DNA of 64,000 bases. Source: Shewanella putrefaciens (GTDB lineage Bacteria; Pseudomonadota; Gammaproteobacteria; Enterobacterales; Shewanellaceae). The position numbers were made by a program, and so were the translations under genes. The stretch covers positions 372,001 to 436,000 of the forward strand of contig NZ_CP066370.1 in the NCBI RefSeq assembly GCF_016406325.1, in the 5' to 3' direction. The notes beneath the pieces were generated by a model that had not been told where the DNA came from, made no database searches, and saw nothing but the letters and a program-made list of their open reading frames with translations. Shown one piece after another: positions 24,942 through 34,112 of this stretch. The first letter of the stretch is position 1; the number at the start of each line of letters is the position of its first letter.

Positions 24942-26591
24942 CTAAAATTTACGATTCTTTGGCCTAGATCGCCATCCGATGAACCACATAAGTACGCCTG
25001 AAGTTAAGCATACGTAAGGGGACCACAGTGTAGCGTCTTGGTTGAATAATAACGTGCCACAGATCAATAAAACCGCAGAAGTGATAAGCATGTAATTGCT
25101 TTTATGAGCTTGCTGCTGATATTTCAGATACTTATCTAGCATTTGTTGCTGAGAACTCAGCAATTTCCTGCCTAACTTAAGGTTGTCGTAAATTAGTTCA
25201 GGGAATTCAGGTAGTTTATCAGACCAATATGGCAGTTTTGTGGATACCTTTTTAAACATCGCTTTAGGCCCCACTTGCTCAGCCATCCACTGTTCTAAAA
25301 AGGGTTTCGCGGTTTGCCATAAGTCCAACTGTGGGTAAAGCTGGCGTCCGAGACCTTCGATATAAAGTAAGGTTTTTTCCAGTAATACCAGTTGTGGTTG
25401 TACTACGATATCGAAGCTGCGTGCTGTGCGAAAGAGTTCTAATAGCACGTGGCCGAAGGATATTTCATCGAGTGGTTTGTTAAACATAGGTTCACAAACT
25501 ACTTTGATTGCTTGTTCGAAAGCCTGTAGATCCGTTTTTTCTGATACCCAACCAGACTCAATATAAAGTTGGGCGATTCGGTGGTAATCACGATTAAAGA
25601 ATGCGAGGAAGTTTTCTGCCAGATAGCGCTTATCGACTTCGCTGAGTGTGCCCATAATGCCGCAGTCTAGGCCTATGTAGTAAGGATTCTCGGGATGGTC
25701 GCGGGAGATAAAAATATTCCCCGGATGCATATCTGCATGGAAAAAATTATCGCGGAACACTTGGGTAAAAAATAGCTCAACCCCGCGTTCTGCTAGTAAT
25801 TTAAAGTTTGTACCTTGTGCTTTTAGGGCGGCAATATCGGAGACAGGGATGCCGTAAATGCGCTCCATTACCATTAAACGCGGGTAACAAAACTCTTCAT
25901 AAACATAAGGGACATAAAGTGCATCTGAGTTGAGAAAGTTATTGCGTAACTTTATTGCATTTAAGGCTTCTAGCTTCAAATTCAACTCGCCTAAAATGGT
26001 GACTCGATAGTCCTCAATCACTTCAGCGGGGCGTAAGCGATTACCTTCACCAAGAAAATATTCAAGCAGATTAGCAGTTTGTGACATCAACTGTAGGTCG
26101 GCCAGAATTTTAGCCTCTACATTAGGGCGGAGCACTTTCAATACTACGGCTTTACCATTTGATTTGAGCGTCGCGGTATGAACTTGGGAAATAGATGCAG
26201 AGGCCAATGGCGTTTCATCAAAGTCATCAAACAAAGATTCAATCGATGCTTTTAACTCGGCCTCAATTGCTTTGCGAGCGAGCACACCATCGAAGGGAGG
26301 GACTTTGTCCTGGAGCATGGCTAACTCAATGGCCCATTCATCACTCAATAAATCGCGCCGGGTTGAGAGCATTTGTCCGAGCTTAATATAAACAGGGCCG
26401 AGCTCTTGCATTGCCAGTTTTAAGCGTTCACCACCGGGTTTGCTTTTATGTTTATTACGTATCCAAAATAAGCTACTACGGGCGAGTGTAAAGTACCAAG
26501 GGGTTATCTTTGGCGGCAGAACTTCATCTAACCCGTATTGAAGCAGGGTTTTTATGACGTGGTAACCGCGGCGGATACTGGTAAGGGTCAT
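24942..26591 (-). CDS. ubiB: Ubiquinone biosynthesis protein UbiB
   Basis: UbiB is an atypical ADCK/protein-kinase-like ATPase needed for ubiquinone synthesis, thought to help extract hydrophobic intermediates at the membrane. The 549-residue protein (E. coli 546) has the KxGQ motif ([12 protein letters not shown]), the alanine-rich loop region, [16 protein letters not shown], the [10 protein letters not shown] catalytic-like loop and GLDCGIMG, plus two C-terminal membrane helices. Its ATG overlaps the ubiJ stop by 4 bases, giving ubiE-ubiJ-ubiB-tatABC, the same order as E. coli. Confidence 0.98.
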   Translation of the reverse strand: MTLTSIRRGYHVIKTLLQYGLDEVLPPKITPWYFTLARSSLFWIRNKHKSKPGGERLKLAMQELGPVYIKLGQMLSTRRDLLSDEWAIELAMLQDKVPPFDGVLARKAIEAELKASIESLFDDFDETPLASASISQVHTATLKSNGKAVVLKVLRPNVEAKILADLQLMSQTANLLEYFLGEGNRLRPAEVIEDYRVTILGELNLKLEALNAIKLRNNFLNSDALYVPYVYEEFCYPRLMVMERIYGIPVSDIAALKAQGTNFKLLAERGVELFFTQVFRDNFFHADMHPGNIFISRDHPENPYYIGLDCGIMGTLSEVDKRYLAENFLAFFNRDYHRIAQLYIESGWVSEKTDLQAFEQAIKVVCEPMFNKPLDEISFGHVLLELFRTARSFDIVVQPQLVLLEKTLLYIEGLGRQLYPQLDLWQTAKPFLEQWMAEQVGPKAMFKKVSTKLPYWSDKLPEFPELIYDNLKLGRKLLSSQQQMLDKYLKYQQQAHKSNYMLITSAVLLICGTLLFNQDATLWSPYVCLTSGVLMWFIGWRSRPKNRKF

Positions 26592-27208
26592 GGCTTAATG
26601 TGGTCTCTTAATTGGATTATTCGCTGTTCAAGGGCAAGAGTATCACTGACTAAATCATCCAGTTGATCGCGAAAATAAACTAATTCAATTTTGTGTGGTG
26701 CGAGGCGATACTCTTCAACTGCAAGTTGACCTAAATGGGAGCGAGTTTTGCGTAAAACATCGAGGGCAAAATCCTTTGCCTGATGGCCTGTACTGATGAG
26801 TTTATGGGTGGCGGCATCACCTAAGTAGCGTGATATGGGCTCCGCAAAATCAAACTCTATACCACGTAGATATTGGCTAAAACTTTGTAATAAATTGAGG
26901 TCGCCCTCTAGTTTGAGTTTATCCTGTTTAATTAATTCGGTTAAGTTAGCCCCTTCCGTCACACGGTAAAGTGTCGTTGCATCGGCATGTAGACTGACAT
27001 CGACCTCGCCTTCGTAGTGGCTGAGTACTTGGATCTCTTTGGCAAAAATCAAATAAATCGGCCAGCTAAGTTGTGATAATTGGATGCGAAATACTTTTCC
27101 ATGTAAATGGCGTCGGCGCGAATAATCACCACCCGCTTGGGCCTGAAGCTTTTTCAGACCCGTTTCAATTGCGGCGCAGGCAAGCAGCACAACTTCTTGC
27201 GGCATCAT
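26588..27208 (-). CDS. ubiJ: Ubiquinone biosynthesis accessory factor UbiJ
   Basis: UbiJ is an SCP2-domain lipid-binding protein that, with UbiK, holds ubiquinone intermediates for the cytosolic Ubi complex. The 206-residue product has the SCP2 fold over about residues 15-115 ([28 protein letters not shown]) and a helical C-terminal part ending in a coiled coil ([21 protein letters not shown]). It shares a base with the end of ubiE and overlaps ubiB. E. coli UbiJ is 201. Confidence 0.96.
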   Translation of the reverse strand: MMPQEVVLLACAAIETGLKKLQAQAGGDYSRRRHLHGKVFRIQLSQLSWPIYLIFAKEIQVLSHYEGEVDVSLHADATTLYRVTEGANLTELIKQDKLKLEGDLNLLQSFSQYLRGIEFDFAEPISRYLGDAATHKLISTGHQAKDFALDVLRKTRSHLGQLAVEEYRLAPHKIELVYFRDQLDDLVSDTLALEQRIIQLRDHIKP

Positions 27209-27963
27209 TAGAACTTATAACCACGGTGCAATGCGACAATGCCGTCGGTCATGTTGGTGTAGTCGACTTGTTCGAAGCCTGCATCAACCATCATTTGCTT
27301 CAGAGTATCTTGATCTGGGTGCATGCGGATCGATTCCGCCAAATATTCATAGCTATCTGCATCTTTAGTGATGAGTTCACCCATCTTAGGTAAGACTTTG
27401 AAGCTATATAAATCATACACTTTACGCATGATTTCATGCTGAGGCTTAGAAAACTCTAACACCAATAACTTGCCACCTGGCTTAAGCACGCGGTTCATTG
27501 AACGTAGCGCCGCATCTTTATCGGTCACGTTACGTAGACCAAAGGCGATGGTAATAATGTCGAAGTGGTTATCGGGAAACGGCAGTGCTTCTGCATTCGC
27601 TTGTACATAACTGACATTGTTGACTATACCTTTATCGCGCAGCTTAGTGCGGCCGACTTTCAGCATCGAATCGTTAATGTCGGCTAATACCACTTCCCCT
27701 TTATCGCCCACTAAGTGAGAGAATTTTGCAGTTAAATCGCCTGTGCCGCCTGCTAAGTCTAAGACTTTCATACCAGGGCGAGCACCAGAAACCTCAATGG
27801 TATGACGCTTCCAGAAACGGTGGATGCCGAAGGACATTACATCGTTCATGATATCGTACTTAGCGGCAACAGAATGAAACACGCCGGCAACGAGTTCGGC
27901 TTTTTTATCGGCCTCTACAGTTTTGTAACCAAAGTGGGTACTTTTAGATTCGCCCTCAGACAT
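27208..27963 (-). CDS. ubiE: Ubiquinone/menaquinone methyltransferase UbiE
   Basis: UbiE is the SAM-dependent C-methyltransferase of both ubiquinone and menaquinone synthesis. Starting at ATG 27963 ([16 protein letters not shown]) gives 251 residues, the E. coli length; the frame is open for 27 more codons upstream. Motifs: [13 protein letters not shown], the SAM loop [12 protein letters not shown], and [23 protein letters not shown]. It starts the ubiE-ubiJ-ubiB operon. Shewanella uses menaquinone widely in anaerobic respiration, so this gene serves both quinone pools. The 244 bases upstream show no clear regulatory site. Confidence 0.98.
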   Translation of the reverse strand: MSEGESKSTHFGYKTVEADKKAELVAGVFHSVAAKYDIMNDVMSFGIHRFWKRHTIEVSGARPGMKVLDLAGGTGDLTAKFSHLVGDKGEVVLADINDSMLKVGRTKLRDKGIVNNVSYVQANAEALPFPDNHFDIITIAFGLRNVTDKDAALRSMNRVLKPGGKLLVLEFSKPQHEIMRKVYDLYSFKVLPKMGELITKDADSYEYLAESIRMHPDQDTLKQMMVDAGFEQVDYTNMTDGIVALHRGYKF

Positions 27964-28207
27964 CAATGTGTTCCTATTGTTTTGCAATGTATTAGCTGCG
28001 AGTGTATGCCATCGCCTGCATTTGCTGAATCTTTGATCTATCACTCTGTGATCGAGTTAGTAAACTAACGTCAGTGTCTTTGTTTACGCCACTTGGTATA
28101 GCACAACAAGTTATGTGCCTGCGACCACATAAAACGGACAGGCATTAGACCACAATATCAAGATTTGTTGAATAGCTTAGCGTGTAGTTAGACGTTACCT
28201 GCACATG

Positions 28208-29272
28208 TTATTGTGCCAAATATTGTATGCGGCCTTGAACATAGGCATAAATAAGTTCACTTAGGCTTTGACCTACATCCCTAAATCCAGCTTCTATGCC
28301 TGCCTCGTGACAGATCGGTGCCGCTTCAGCTAAATGCAAATAAGCACAAGGGCAGTGACGGGCGATATAATTGACATAATGCGCAGCATCGAGCAGCGGC
28401 ACACCTGCTGCAGTTGAGGCGCTACTAGGCATTTTAGCGATAGCGTCGACGTCGAGTTCTAAGCCTACGGGTAAACCTGTGTTATTGAGTTTGGTCGCAA
28501 TCTCAAGCAAGGCTTGGTTGAGGCTGATTTCGCGGCGAACCCAAATCTGTTGCAAGCTATGCCAAGTGCCGCCAAATTCAGTGAGCTGGCTTAGGTTTGT
28601 TTCGCTGTTTTTTAACTCGTGCAATCCCAGTACATGGTAACAACCTAAGGCGCCACGGTCGGCAGCATAGCTAAAGCCATTGCCGCTGTGACGACCTTCA
28701 AGCAGACGAAAATCCGAATGGGGATCGAGATTCACCGCCGCGACTTGGCGCTGATAATGGCCGTAGGTTGCCATCAACAAACCATAGGCATTGTTATGGC
28801 CACCACCGATGAGTATGGGTTCTAAACCCGCTTTTAAAATTGCACTGACGATACGGATCACGCGCTCATCGAGTTGTTCTACCGCATCGCGTAATTCATC
28901 TAAGGTGACGTCATTGTTAGCTGTTGTATTGCTCGTGGTTTGTTGCTGCAGATCGGCGGTGTTAACTTGGCCTAGCACTAGGCATTCGGCGCCGGAAAGG
29001 AAACGATTTGATTGCAGGTTGAGCCATTGCTGCATACTGGTTGTGAACGCATCTGTTGCACCGCTGCGGCCGAAGTTAGCACGTGGCCCTATGTCCTCAC
29101 CGACACCCAAAATTGCAAACTGAGCACCATGAGCTTTGGCTGTGTGAAGAATCACATCTAAAGTATGCTCTTGATTTGCAGTATGCACACATTGACCTAG
29201 CTTGGTTTCACCTGCTCTTGAGTTGACAAGCATCGCAACATCGGCATGAGTAAAATGAATAAATTCGGGCAT
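28208..29272 (-). CDS. Ureohydrolase (arginase/formimidoylglutamase family)
   Basis: A 354-residue binuclear-manganese hydrolase of the arginase/agmatinase/HutG family. The metal-binding motifs are recognisable but variant: ILIGGGHNNAYG (the GGxH motif), NLDPHSDFR (DxHxD) and LELDVDAIAKMP (DxDxxxxP). The GGGHN form and the loop around it resemble formimidoylglutamase more than arginase. No other histidine-utilisation gene lies nearby, so the substrate is open. It is 127 bases downstream of rraA on the same strand but separated from it by a terminator. Confidence 0.8.
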   Translation of the reverse strand: MPEFIHFTHADVAMLVNSRAGETKLGQCVHTANQEHTLDVILHTAKAHGAQFAILGVGEDIGPRANFGRSGATDAFTTSMQQWLNLQSNRFLSGAECLVLGQVNTADLQQQTTSNTTANNDVTLDELRDAVEQLDERVIRIVSAILKAGLEPILIGGGHNNAYGLLMATYGHYQRQVAAVNLDPHSDFRLLEGRHSGNGFSYAADRGALGCYHVLGLHELKNSETNLSQLTEFGGTWHSLQQIWVRREISLNQALLEIATKLNNTGLPVGLELDVDAIAKMPSSASTAAGVPLLDAAHYVNYIARHCPCAYLHLAEAAPICHEAGIEAGFRDVGQSLSELIYAYVQGRIQYLAQ

Positions 29273-29356
29273 ATGATTATTCTTATTGAGCCAAAGATAA
29301 CTTATTGTGACGTAGGCTAGGGCGGTTATTCAATGGTCATTGGGTAAAATAGATAA

Positions 29357-29384
29357 TAAAAAAGCCAGCTTAGCTGGCTTTCAT
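29357..29384 (-). terminator. rraA terminator
   Basis: On the minus strand AAAGCCAGC, loop TAA, GCTGGCTTT, then TTTATTA. A 9-bp stem about 18 bases beyond the rraA stop. Confidence 0.85.
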
Positions 29385-29399
29385 CAAACAGTACTTAGA

Positions 29400-29885
29400 C
29401 TACTCAATATCGAGAGGTTCAGGTGATAAAATAATACCAGTGTTATCAGCATAGATATGATCACCTGGTAAGAAAGTCACGCCGCCAAAATTGACGGGAA
29501 TTTCGACTTCACCTACGGAGTTACCATCTGCACCCACTGGAATCGAGGCTAGAGCCTGAATGCCAATGTCTAATTCTTCTAGTGCATCCACATCGCGTAC
29601 AGAACCGTAAACGATAATGCCTTCCCAGTTGTTGCTAACCGCAAGCTCTGCGATAGCGCCATCGATAAGAGCACGGCGTAATGAGCCGCCGCCATCGACG
29701 AGTAAGACTTTACCTTGGCCATCTTCTTGTAAGACTTCGGTAATTAGGCCGTTGTCTTCAAAGCACTTAATGGTGCTAATAGAACCGCCAAAAGAGCTAC
29801 AACCACCGTAGTTACTGAACATGGGCTCGACTACATCTACGACATCTAAGTACATGTCACATAGTTCTGAGGTGTTGTATTCCAT
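29400..29885 (-). CDS. rraA: Ribonuclease E inhibitor RraA
   Basis: RraA is a ring-shaped trimer that binds the C-terminal scaffold of RNase E and slows mRNA decay. The 161-residue protein (E. coli 161) carries the MenG-fold features [42 protein letters not shown] and a C terminus with [16 protein letters not shown]. The residues in common with E. coli RraA are extensive by eye. It stands alone between two terminators/promoter regions. Confidence 0.97.
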   Translation of the reverse strand: MEYNTSELCDMYLDVVDVVEPMFSNYGGCSSFGGSISTIKCFEDNGLITEVLQEDGQGKVLLVDGGGSLRRALIDGAIAELAVSNNWEGIIVYGSVRDVDALEELDIGIQALASIPVGADGNSVGEVEIPVNFGGVTFLPGDHIYADNTGIILSPEPLDIE

Positions 29886-30209
29886 ATTTACACTCCTATT
29901 GATCCGCGTTGCGTACAGTTTAGCGAGTTTACGCCAGTATAAAAGGGATTATTGAAAAGAAAAGTGTTATCAATCACGGTATTGTTGCCATTAGCTCGTT
30001 AACACTTTAGTGGTAAAGTTTCTTCATATAATCGGAATTCAAGCCAAAAACTTGATATTAGTCATTAAATAACGGTTTTTTATTACAACTCTGTTGCGTG
30101 ATTTGTTATTATATCCCAAGTTTAAATTAACTTACTTAACTTAATTTGCTTTAGGGGCATGGACCCCCCGTTATGCTTATGGACGGTAGAGGGCCTTCGA
30201 GAGGTGCCT

Positions 30210-30458
30210 GTGGAAGCTATAAATACGATTGAAATTATTGGTTATTTTGCCTCTGTAATGGTGGCAATCTCTCTAATGATGAAGAATATCATTTGGTTAC
30301 GCTGGTTGAATTTTGTGGGATGTACACTCTTTGTTATCTATGGTGTGTTTATTTCAGCTTGGCCAGTAGCAGGGATGAATGCGTTTGTTGCCTGTATTAA
30401 CATTTATCATTTGACGAAAATTTACCGTGCTAAGGCAAATCCAAACGCCATAGCCTAA
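30210..30458 (+). CDS. Small YgjV-like inner-membrane protein
   Basis: A short hydrophobic protein with three likely membrane helices: IEIIGYFASVMVAISLMMKN, FVGCTLFVIYGVFISAWPV and MNAFVACINIYHLTKIY. This pattern is that of the YgjV/Imp family, function unknown, and is related in layout to SemiSWEET-like half transporters. I prefer GTG 30210 because GAGAGG precedes it by 5 bases, giving 82 residues; the frame also offers ATG 30159 (99 residues) with a G-rich stretch only one base before it. A 13-bp inverted repeat follows the gene. Confidence 0.7.
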   Translation: MEAINTIEIIGYFASVMVAISLMMKNIIWLRWLNFVGCTLFVIYGVFISAWPVAGMNAFVACINIYHLTKIYRAKANPNAIA

Positions 30459-30471
30459 GTTTTATCGAGAC

Positions 30472-30512
30472 GTGTTGTTCTAAACTTGAGGCATATCAAT
30501 TTAGAACAACAC
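30472..30512 (+). terminator. Hairpin after the YgjV-like gene
   Basis: GTGTTGTTCTAAA (30472-30484) pairs perfectly with TTTAGAACAACAC (30500-30512) around a 15-base loop. No T-run follows on the plus strand, so it is either a weak terminator or an mRNA 3'-end stabiliser. Confidence 0.5.
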
Positions 30513-30585
30513 TCCTTCGTTATTCCCACCGCTTATTTCAGCAAATCACTGCTAATCGGTTATTTCAGCGCACCAACGGTCATTA

Positions 30586-30625
30586 TTGTCATAAAACTTT
30601 AGGCTAGATGTCACAGAGGCGTCAT
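30586..30625 (+). promoter_or_regulatory. Putative tandem Pho box (PhoB binding sites)
   Basis: Four 7-base units at exact 11-base spacing: TTGTCAT (30586), CTTTAGG (30597), ATGTCAC (30608) and GCGTCAT (30619), with 4-base A/T- or A/G-rich gaps. The PhoB consensus is two CTGTCAT-like repeats with an 11-base period, so this reads as two adjacent boxes, the second unit being the weakest. It lies 194 bases before the PAP2 gene. Downstream is an untranslated stretch with a small possible ORF of 18 codons (30675-30731) and a CTGGTATACCAG palindrome just before the ribosome site. Nothing else is seen in 30459-30818. Confidence 0.6.
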
Positions 30626-30818
30626 AGCGATTTTTTAGCCTCATTTTAACAACATCGTACTTGAGTTGGTGTTATATGAGCATCAAGACAAGTATTAAAA
30701 ACCAAGCCTCAAAGCAAAGAATCTATTACTGAATTTGAGCATTTTAGTTAAGCGACACAGAGAATGCGGATTCACATTGCAGTAAAACTCGCTGGTATAC
30801 CAGCAAGGAGCCTGTTTT

Positions 30819-31331
30819 ATGTTGAGTTACATTGCAGACTTAGATAAGCGATTTTTTTGTTGTATTGTCGCCTTTACTGATCGCCATGGTCTTTATGCCT
30901 ATGCCAAGCGACTATCTGCGAGTGGCGATGGGCATCTGTACTTGTATTTATCTGTAGGTTTGATGTTGGCTCATTCTCAGGGGCAGGCGCTATTCAATTT
31001 AATGTTAGTGAGTTTTCTGGTTGAATTGCCGCTGTATTTATTATTGAAAAATAGCATTCGGCGAACTCGTCCATGCCACGCCTTAGTGGGGTTTGAAAGT
31101 GGCTTTGAGCCATCGGATCGTTTTAGTTTGCCATCTGGCCATACGGCAGCGGCCTTTATCATGGCGACAAGTGTGGCGCAGATTTATCCCGTTGCCGCTC
31201 CCGCAGCATATTTATGGGCGCTAGGTGTTAGTTGTTCGCGTGTTGCATTAGGAGTGCACTATCCCTTAGATATCATGGCTGGGGCTTCACTAGGGGCTGG
31301 AATTGTATTACTCGTTCATCAACTGATTTAA
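30819..31331 (+). CDS. PAP2-family phosphatase
   Basis: A 170-residue type 2 phosphatidic acid phosphatase with several membrane helices. All three catalytic motifs are present: KNSIRRTRP (KX6RP), PSGHTAA (PSGH) and SRVALGVHYPLD (SRX5HX3D). Such enzymes remove phosphate from lipid phosphates such as phosphatidate or undecaprenyl diphosphate on the periplasmic side. AAGGAG precedes the ATG. It lies behind a putative Pho box and 73 bases upstream of a glycosyltransferase gene, which suggests release of phosphate from lipids together with glycolipid synthesis; that is inference. Confidence 0.9.
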   Translation: MLSYIADLDKRFFCCIVAFTDRHGLYAYAKRLSASGDGHLYLYLSVGLMLAHSQGQALFNLMLVSFLVELPLYLLLKNSIRRTRPCHALVGFESGFEPSDRFSLPSGHTAAAFIMATSVAQIYPVAAPAAYLWALGVSCSRVALGVHYPLDIMAGASLGAGIVLLVHQLI

Positions 31332-31404
31332 CTCACATCCTATTAAATATACCACTTCATTTTATTACCAACATCTTTCATATTTATTGGTTAAAGGATA
31401 ACGA

Positions 31405-32445
31405 ATGCGAATACTCTACGGAGTTCAAGGCACAGGGAATGGCCACTTAAGTCGTGCTCGAGTGATGGCTAAGGCGCTGATGGAGCAAGATATTAAAGTG
31501 GACTTTTTATTCTCTGGGCGTAAGTCGGATCAATACTTTGATATGCAATGTTTTGGTGATTATCGTGTGCAAACAGGAATGACGTTTGCGACTCATTCTG
31601 GGCGGCTTAATTTGCCACAAACGGTGAGACAGAACTTATCACTATCCTTAATGAAAGATATTCAAGCTTTAGATTTAAGTTGTTACGATCTGGTTCTTAA
31701 TGATTTCGAGCCTATTTCTGCTTGGGCTGCACGGCGTCAAGGCGTGCCATCAATTGGCATTAGCCATCAAGCTGCACTGATCCATCCTGTGCCTAAAATG
31801 GGGAATACTTGGCTTAACGAGTTGTTGCTTATGTACTTTGCGCCTGTGGATGTGGCGCTCGGTTGCCATTGGCACCATTTCGGGTTTCCGATATTGCCCC
31901 CCTTTGTTGAGGTCGTTCCCTGTTCTTCTGAGCATACTCACCAAATCCTTGTGTACTTACCCTTTGAAGATGTGGATACGATAGCCAGTTTTCTGGCTCC
32001 TTTTTCTGACTATCAGTTCTTGGTGTATCACAGCCAGCAACCTCAGGTGCAAACAGCCAAACATATCCAATGGTATGGCTTTAACCGTGATGGTTTTAAG
32101 CAACATCTAGCGAGTTGCGGCGGCGTGATTGGTAATGCAGGGTTTGAACTTGCCAGCGAGGCGTTAACATTAGGGAAAAAACTATTGGTAAAACCTTTGA
32201 TTGGGCAGTTTGAGCAGTTATCAAATGTGGCCGCATTACAATTGCTTGCCGCCGCAGATAGCATGATGACGCTTGATATTAATGTGCTAAAGCGTTGGCT
32301 TAAAGCGGCATCACCAAATCCGATTGCTTATCCTCAGGTGGGGGATGCTCTCGTGAAATGGCTTCGAGGTGGTGATTGGCATCATAGCCAACCATTATGC
32401 CAAGAGCTATGGGCACAAGTGGCGCTTCCAGACACATGGCGTTAA
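31405..32445 (+). CDS. MJ1255/VC2487-family glycosyltransferase
   Basis: A 346-residue GT-B-type glycosyltransferase of the uncharacterised MJ1255/VC2487 family (PF13528). The N-terminal loop MRILYGVQGTGNGHLSRA and the C-terminal donor-site stretch GGVIGNAGFELASEALTLGK, followed by LVKPLIGQFEQLSNV, match this family, which is related to MurG-like and MGDG-synthase-like enzymes. No signal peptide or membrane span is seen, so it is probably a peripheral cytoplasmic protein. It is close behind a PAP2 phosphatase and probably cotranscribed. A glycolipid product is a hypothesis; the acceptor is unknown. Confidence 0.87.
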   Translation: MRILYGVQGTGNGHLSRARVMAKALMEQDIKVDFLFSGRKSDQYFDMQCFGDYRVQTGMTFATHSGRLNLPQTVRQNLSLSLMKDIQALDLSCYDLVLNDFEPISAWAARRQGVPSIGISHQAALIHPVPKMGNTWLNELLLMYFAPVDVALGCHWHHFGFPILPPFVEVVPCSSEHTHQILVYLPFEDVDTIASFLAPFSDYQFLVYHSQQPQVQTAKHIQWYGFNRDGFKQHLASCGGVIGNAGFELASEALTLGKKLLVKPLIGQFEQLSNVAALQLLAAADSMMTLDINVLKRWLKAASPNPIAYPQVGDALVKWLRGGDWHHSQPLCQELWAQVALPDTWR

Positions 32446-32586
32446 CCCTGTGTTCGATTGACATGAAAAGTAGGTGAGACACTAGCTGGCTTTATGGGCT
32501 TAGCGTATAATTTGGGCAATTTTGCTGTTAGCCCCTTTCAGCACGTCTATGTTGGCCTAGTCTGGCCGTTGATTATGTTGTTATAA

Positions 32587-34005
32587 ATGAGCCTCAAGAA
32601 GTTTACTCAGTACAAGCTACTGTTTTTAATGTTGTTATCTCTTTGTATTTTACTTCCTTTTATTCCAGATCAGGCTTATCACATTCCCGGTCCCGATATC
32701 GCGGAGCAAAATTTTCATGTTATTGAGTTTAATGATCAAGGCCAAGCCCATGATGATAGACAGTGGCAAGGTTTACGGGATCGTATTTTACAACCTAATA
32801 ACGATATCGCTCCTGAGTTGCTAATTTTCGTTCATGGCTGGCACCATAGTGCTAATCCAAAAGATGAAAATTTTGTGGCGTTTGAACAATTTTACCGACA
32901 AATGGCGGCATCAGATAAACAACGTAACTTATTGGGTCTTTATATTGGTTGGCGTGGCGATAAATATGATCCTTTCTGGCTCGACGGCTCGGACGATGCA
33001 ACCAGTCAAATTGAACCCATAGATTTTCCGACGATTTTGCAACGTAAACGAGTGGCTAAACGCATTGGTCAGCAGGGATTGTCGCAGTTATTTGATAAGC
33101 TAGATGGCTTAGTCTCTAATCATCAATTACTGCGTTATACCGTTATAGGCCATAGTCTAGGCGGTTCAGTTGTATTACACGCCAGTAAGGATCGTATTAA
33201 AGCTGCAATTGATAATGGCCAAGATAATCCCAATTTATTTTTGTTGTTAAACCCCGCTGTGCCTGCGAAGGATTACCAACCTTTAGATAAGTTAGTAAGT
33301 TTGGATAGGCAAAAACCGAGTATGGTTGTGCTGCAATCTAAGGGGGATTTTGCGGTAAAAGAAGCTTTCAATTATATCAAGGATGGCGAGCGTGCTGTGG
33401 GTAACTCTTGGGCAATTACCCATGATATCGATAAATGTTCTGGTGGAAACTGCAATACCCCAATAAAGATGCCTTCGGCACTGATGGCTCACGATAAAAT
33501 TCCTGGCTGTATGATGACTCTTGCCAATTCAGGTTGGAAAATTCGCGCTCGCTTACAGGCTCGTCGCAGCGTACAAACCTGTCCCGATGCTAATATGCAG
33601 GCGGTGTGGGTGTTGGCTGTGTCGGATGAGATTGTCTCTGGGCACAATGGTATTCTCACAGCGGATCATGCCAAAGCCTTGTCTGAAGTGATGAGTATGA
33701 TTGATTTGTATCGAAATCAATTGCCTAAACATGCGGTTGAAAGTCCAGCTAACCAAGATCTCGGCGCGCTAACGCCAGAGTCTGGGGCAGTAGTCTCTGC
33801 GGAAGGTGAAATAGCTGTACCAGAGGAGCCTGTTGTTATCGTTGAACCTTTACCAAATGAGCAAAGTTCAGACTCTCAGCGTCAAGATGAATCCCCTATT
33901 ACCGAAGTGCCACCTGTGCCAATCATTGATTCTGAGCCAGACTCAACGTCTGAGAGTCAGCCTGAGGAAGACATCAAACCTCAACCTGAGACTAAAGACA
34001 TGTAA
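32587..34005 (+). CDS. Alpha/beta hydrolase, membrane-anchored or exported
   Basis: A 472-residue protein. An N-terminal hydrophobic segment (residues about 9-25, KLLFLMLLSLCILLPF) is a signal or anchor. The hydrolase domain shows the oxyanion stretch LLIFVHGWHHSAN near residue 80 and the nucleophile elbow GHSLGGS near 190. From about residue 390 a Glu/Pro/Ser-rich low-complexity tail runs to the end, unusual for this fold. It may be a lipase or esterase. It follows the glycosyltransferase by 141 bases, which contain a TATAAT at 32506 without a good -35, so it may belong to the same unit or have its own promoter. Confidence 0.8.
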   Translation: MSLKKFTQYKLLFLMLLSLCILLPFIPDQAYHIPGPDIAEQNFHVIEFNDQGQAHDDRQWQGLRDRILQPNNDIAPELLIFVHGWHHSANPKDENFVAFEQFYRQMAASDKQRNLLGLYIGWRGDKYDPFWLDGSDDATSQIEPIDFPTILQRKRVAKRIGQQGLSQLFDKLDGLVSNHQLLRYTVIGHSLGGSVVLHASKDRIKAAIDNGQDNPNLFLLLNPAVPAKDYQPLDKLVSLDRQKPSMVVLQSKGDFAVKEAFNYIKDGERAVGNSWAITHDIDKCSGGNCNTPIKMPSALMAHDKIPGCMMTLANSGWKIRARLQARRSVQTCPDANMQAVWVLAVSDEIVSGHNGILTADHAKALSEVMSMIDLYRNQLPKHAVESPANQDLGALTPESGAVVSAEGEIAVPEEPVVIVEPLPNEQSSDSQRQDESPITEVPPVPIIDSEPDSTSESQPEEDIKPQPETKDM

Positions 34006-34058
34006 GCCATCTAGAGAAAGTGCTAATGGCTTAAGGCTATGTTCAGTATCAAGCAATA

Positions 34059-34099
34059 ACCACCAGATTGTACTTGATGTTATCTGTCAATCTGGTGGT
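34059..34099. terminator. Convergent hairpin between hydrolase and chemoreceptor genes
   Basis: ACCACCAGATTG (34059-34070) pairs perfectly with CAATCTGGTGGT (34088-34099) around a 17-base loop. It sits in the gap between convergent genes; T-runs are weak on both sides (GTTTAAACG follows), so termination is likely but not certain. Confidence 0.5.
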
Positions 34100-34112
34100 C
34101 GTTTAAACGAGA

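Noticed and set aside
30140..30209. Riboswitch ahead of the YgjV-like gene
   Set aside because: A small GGGG/CCCC hairpin is visible but no known riboswitch consensus matches.
32458..32511. TTGACA and TATAAT before the hydrolase gene as one promoter
   Set aside because: The two boxes are 42 bases apart, too far to form a sigma-70 promoter together.
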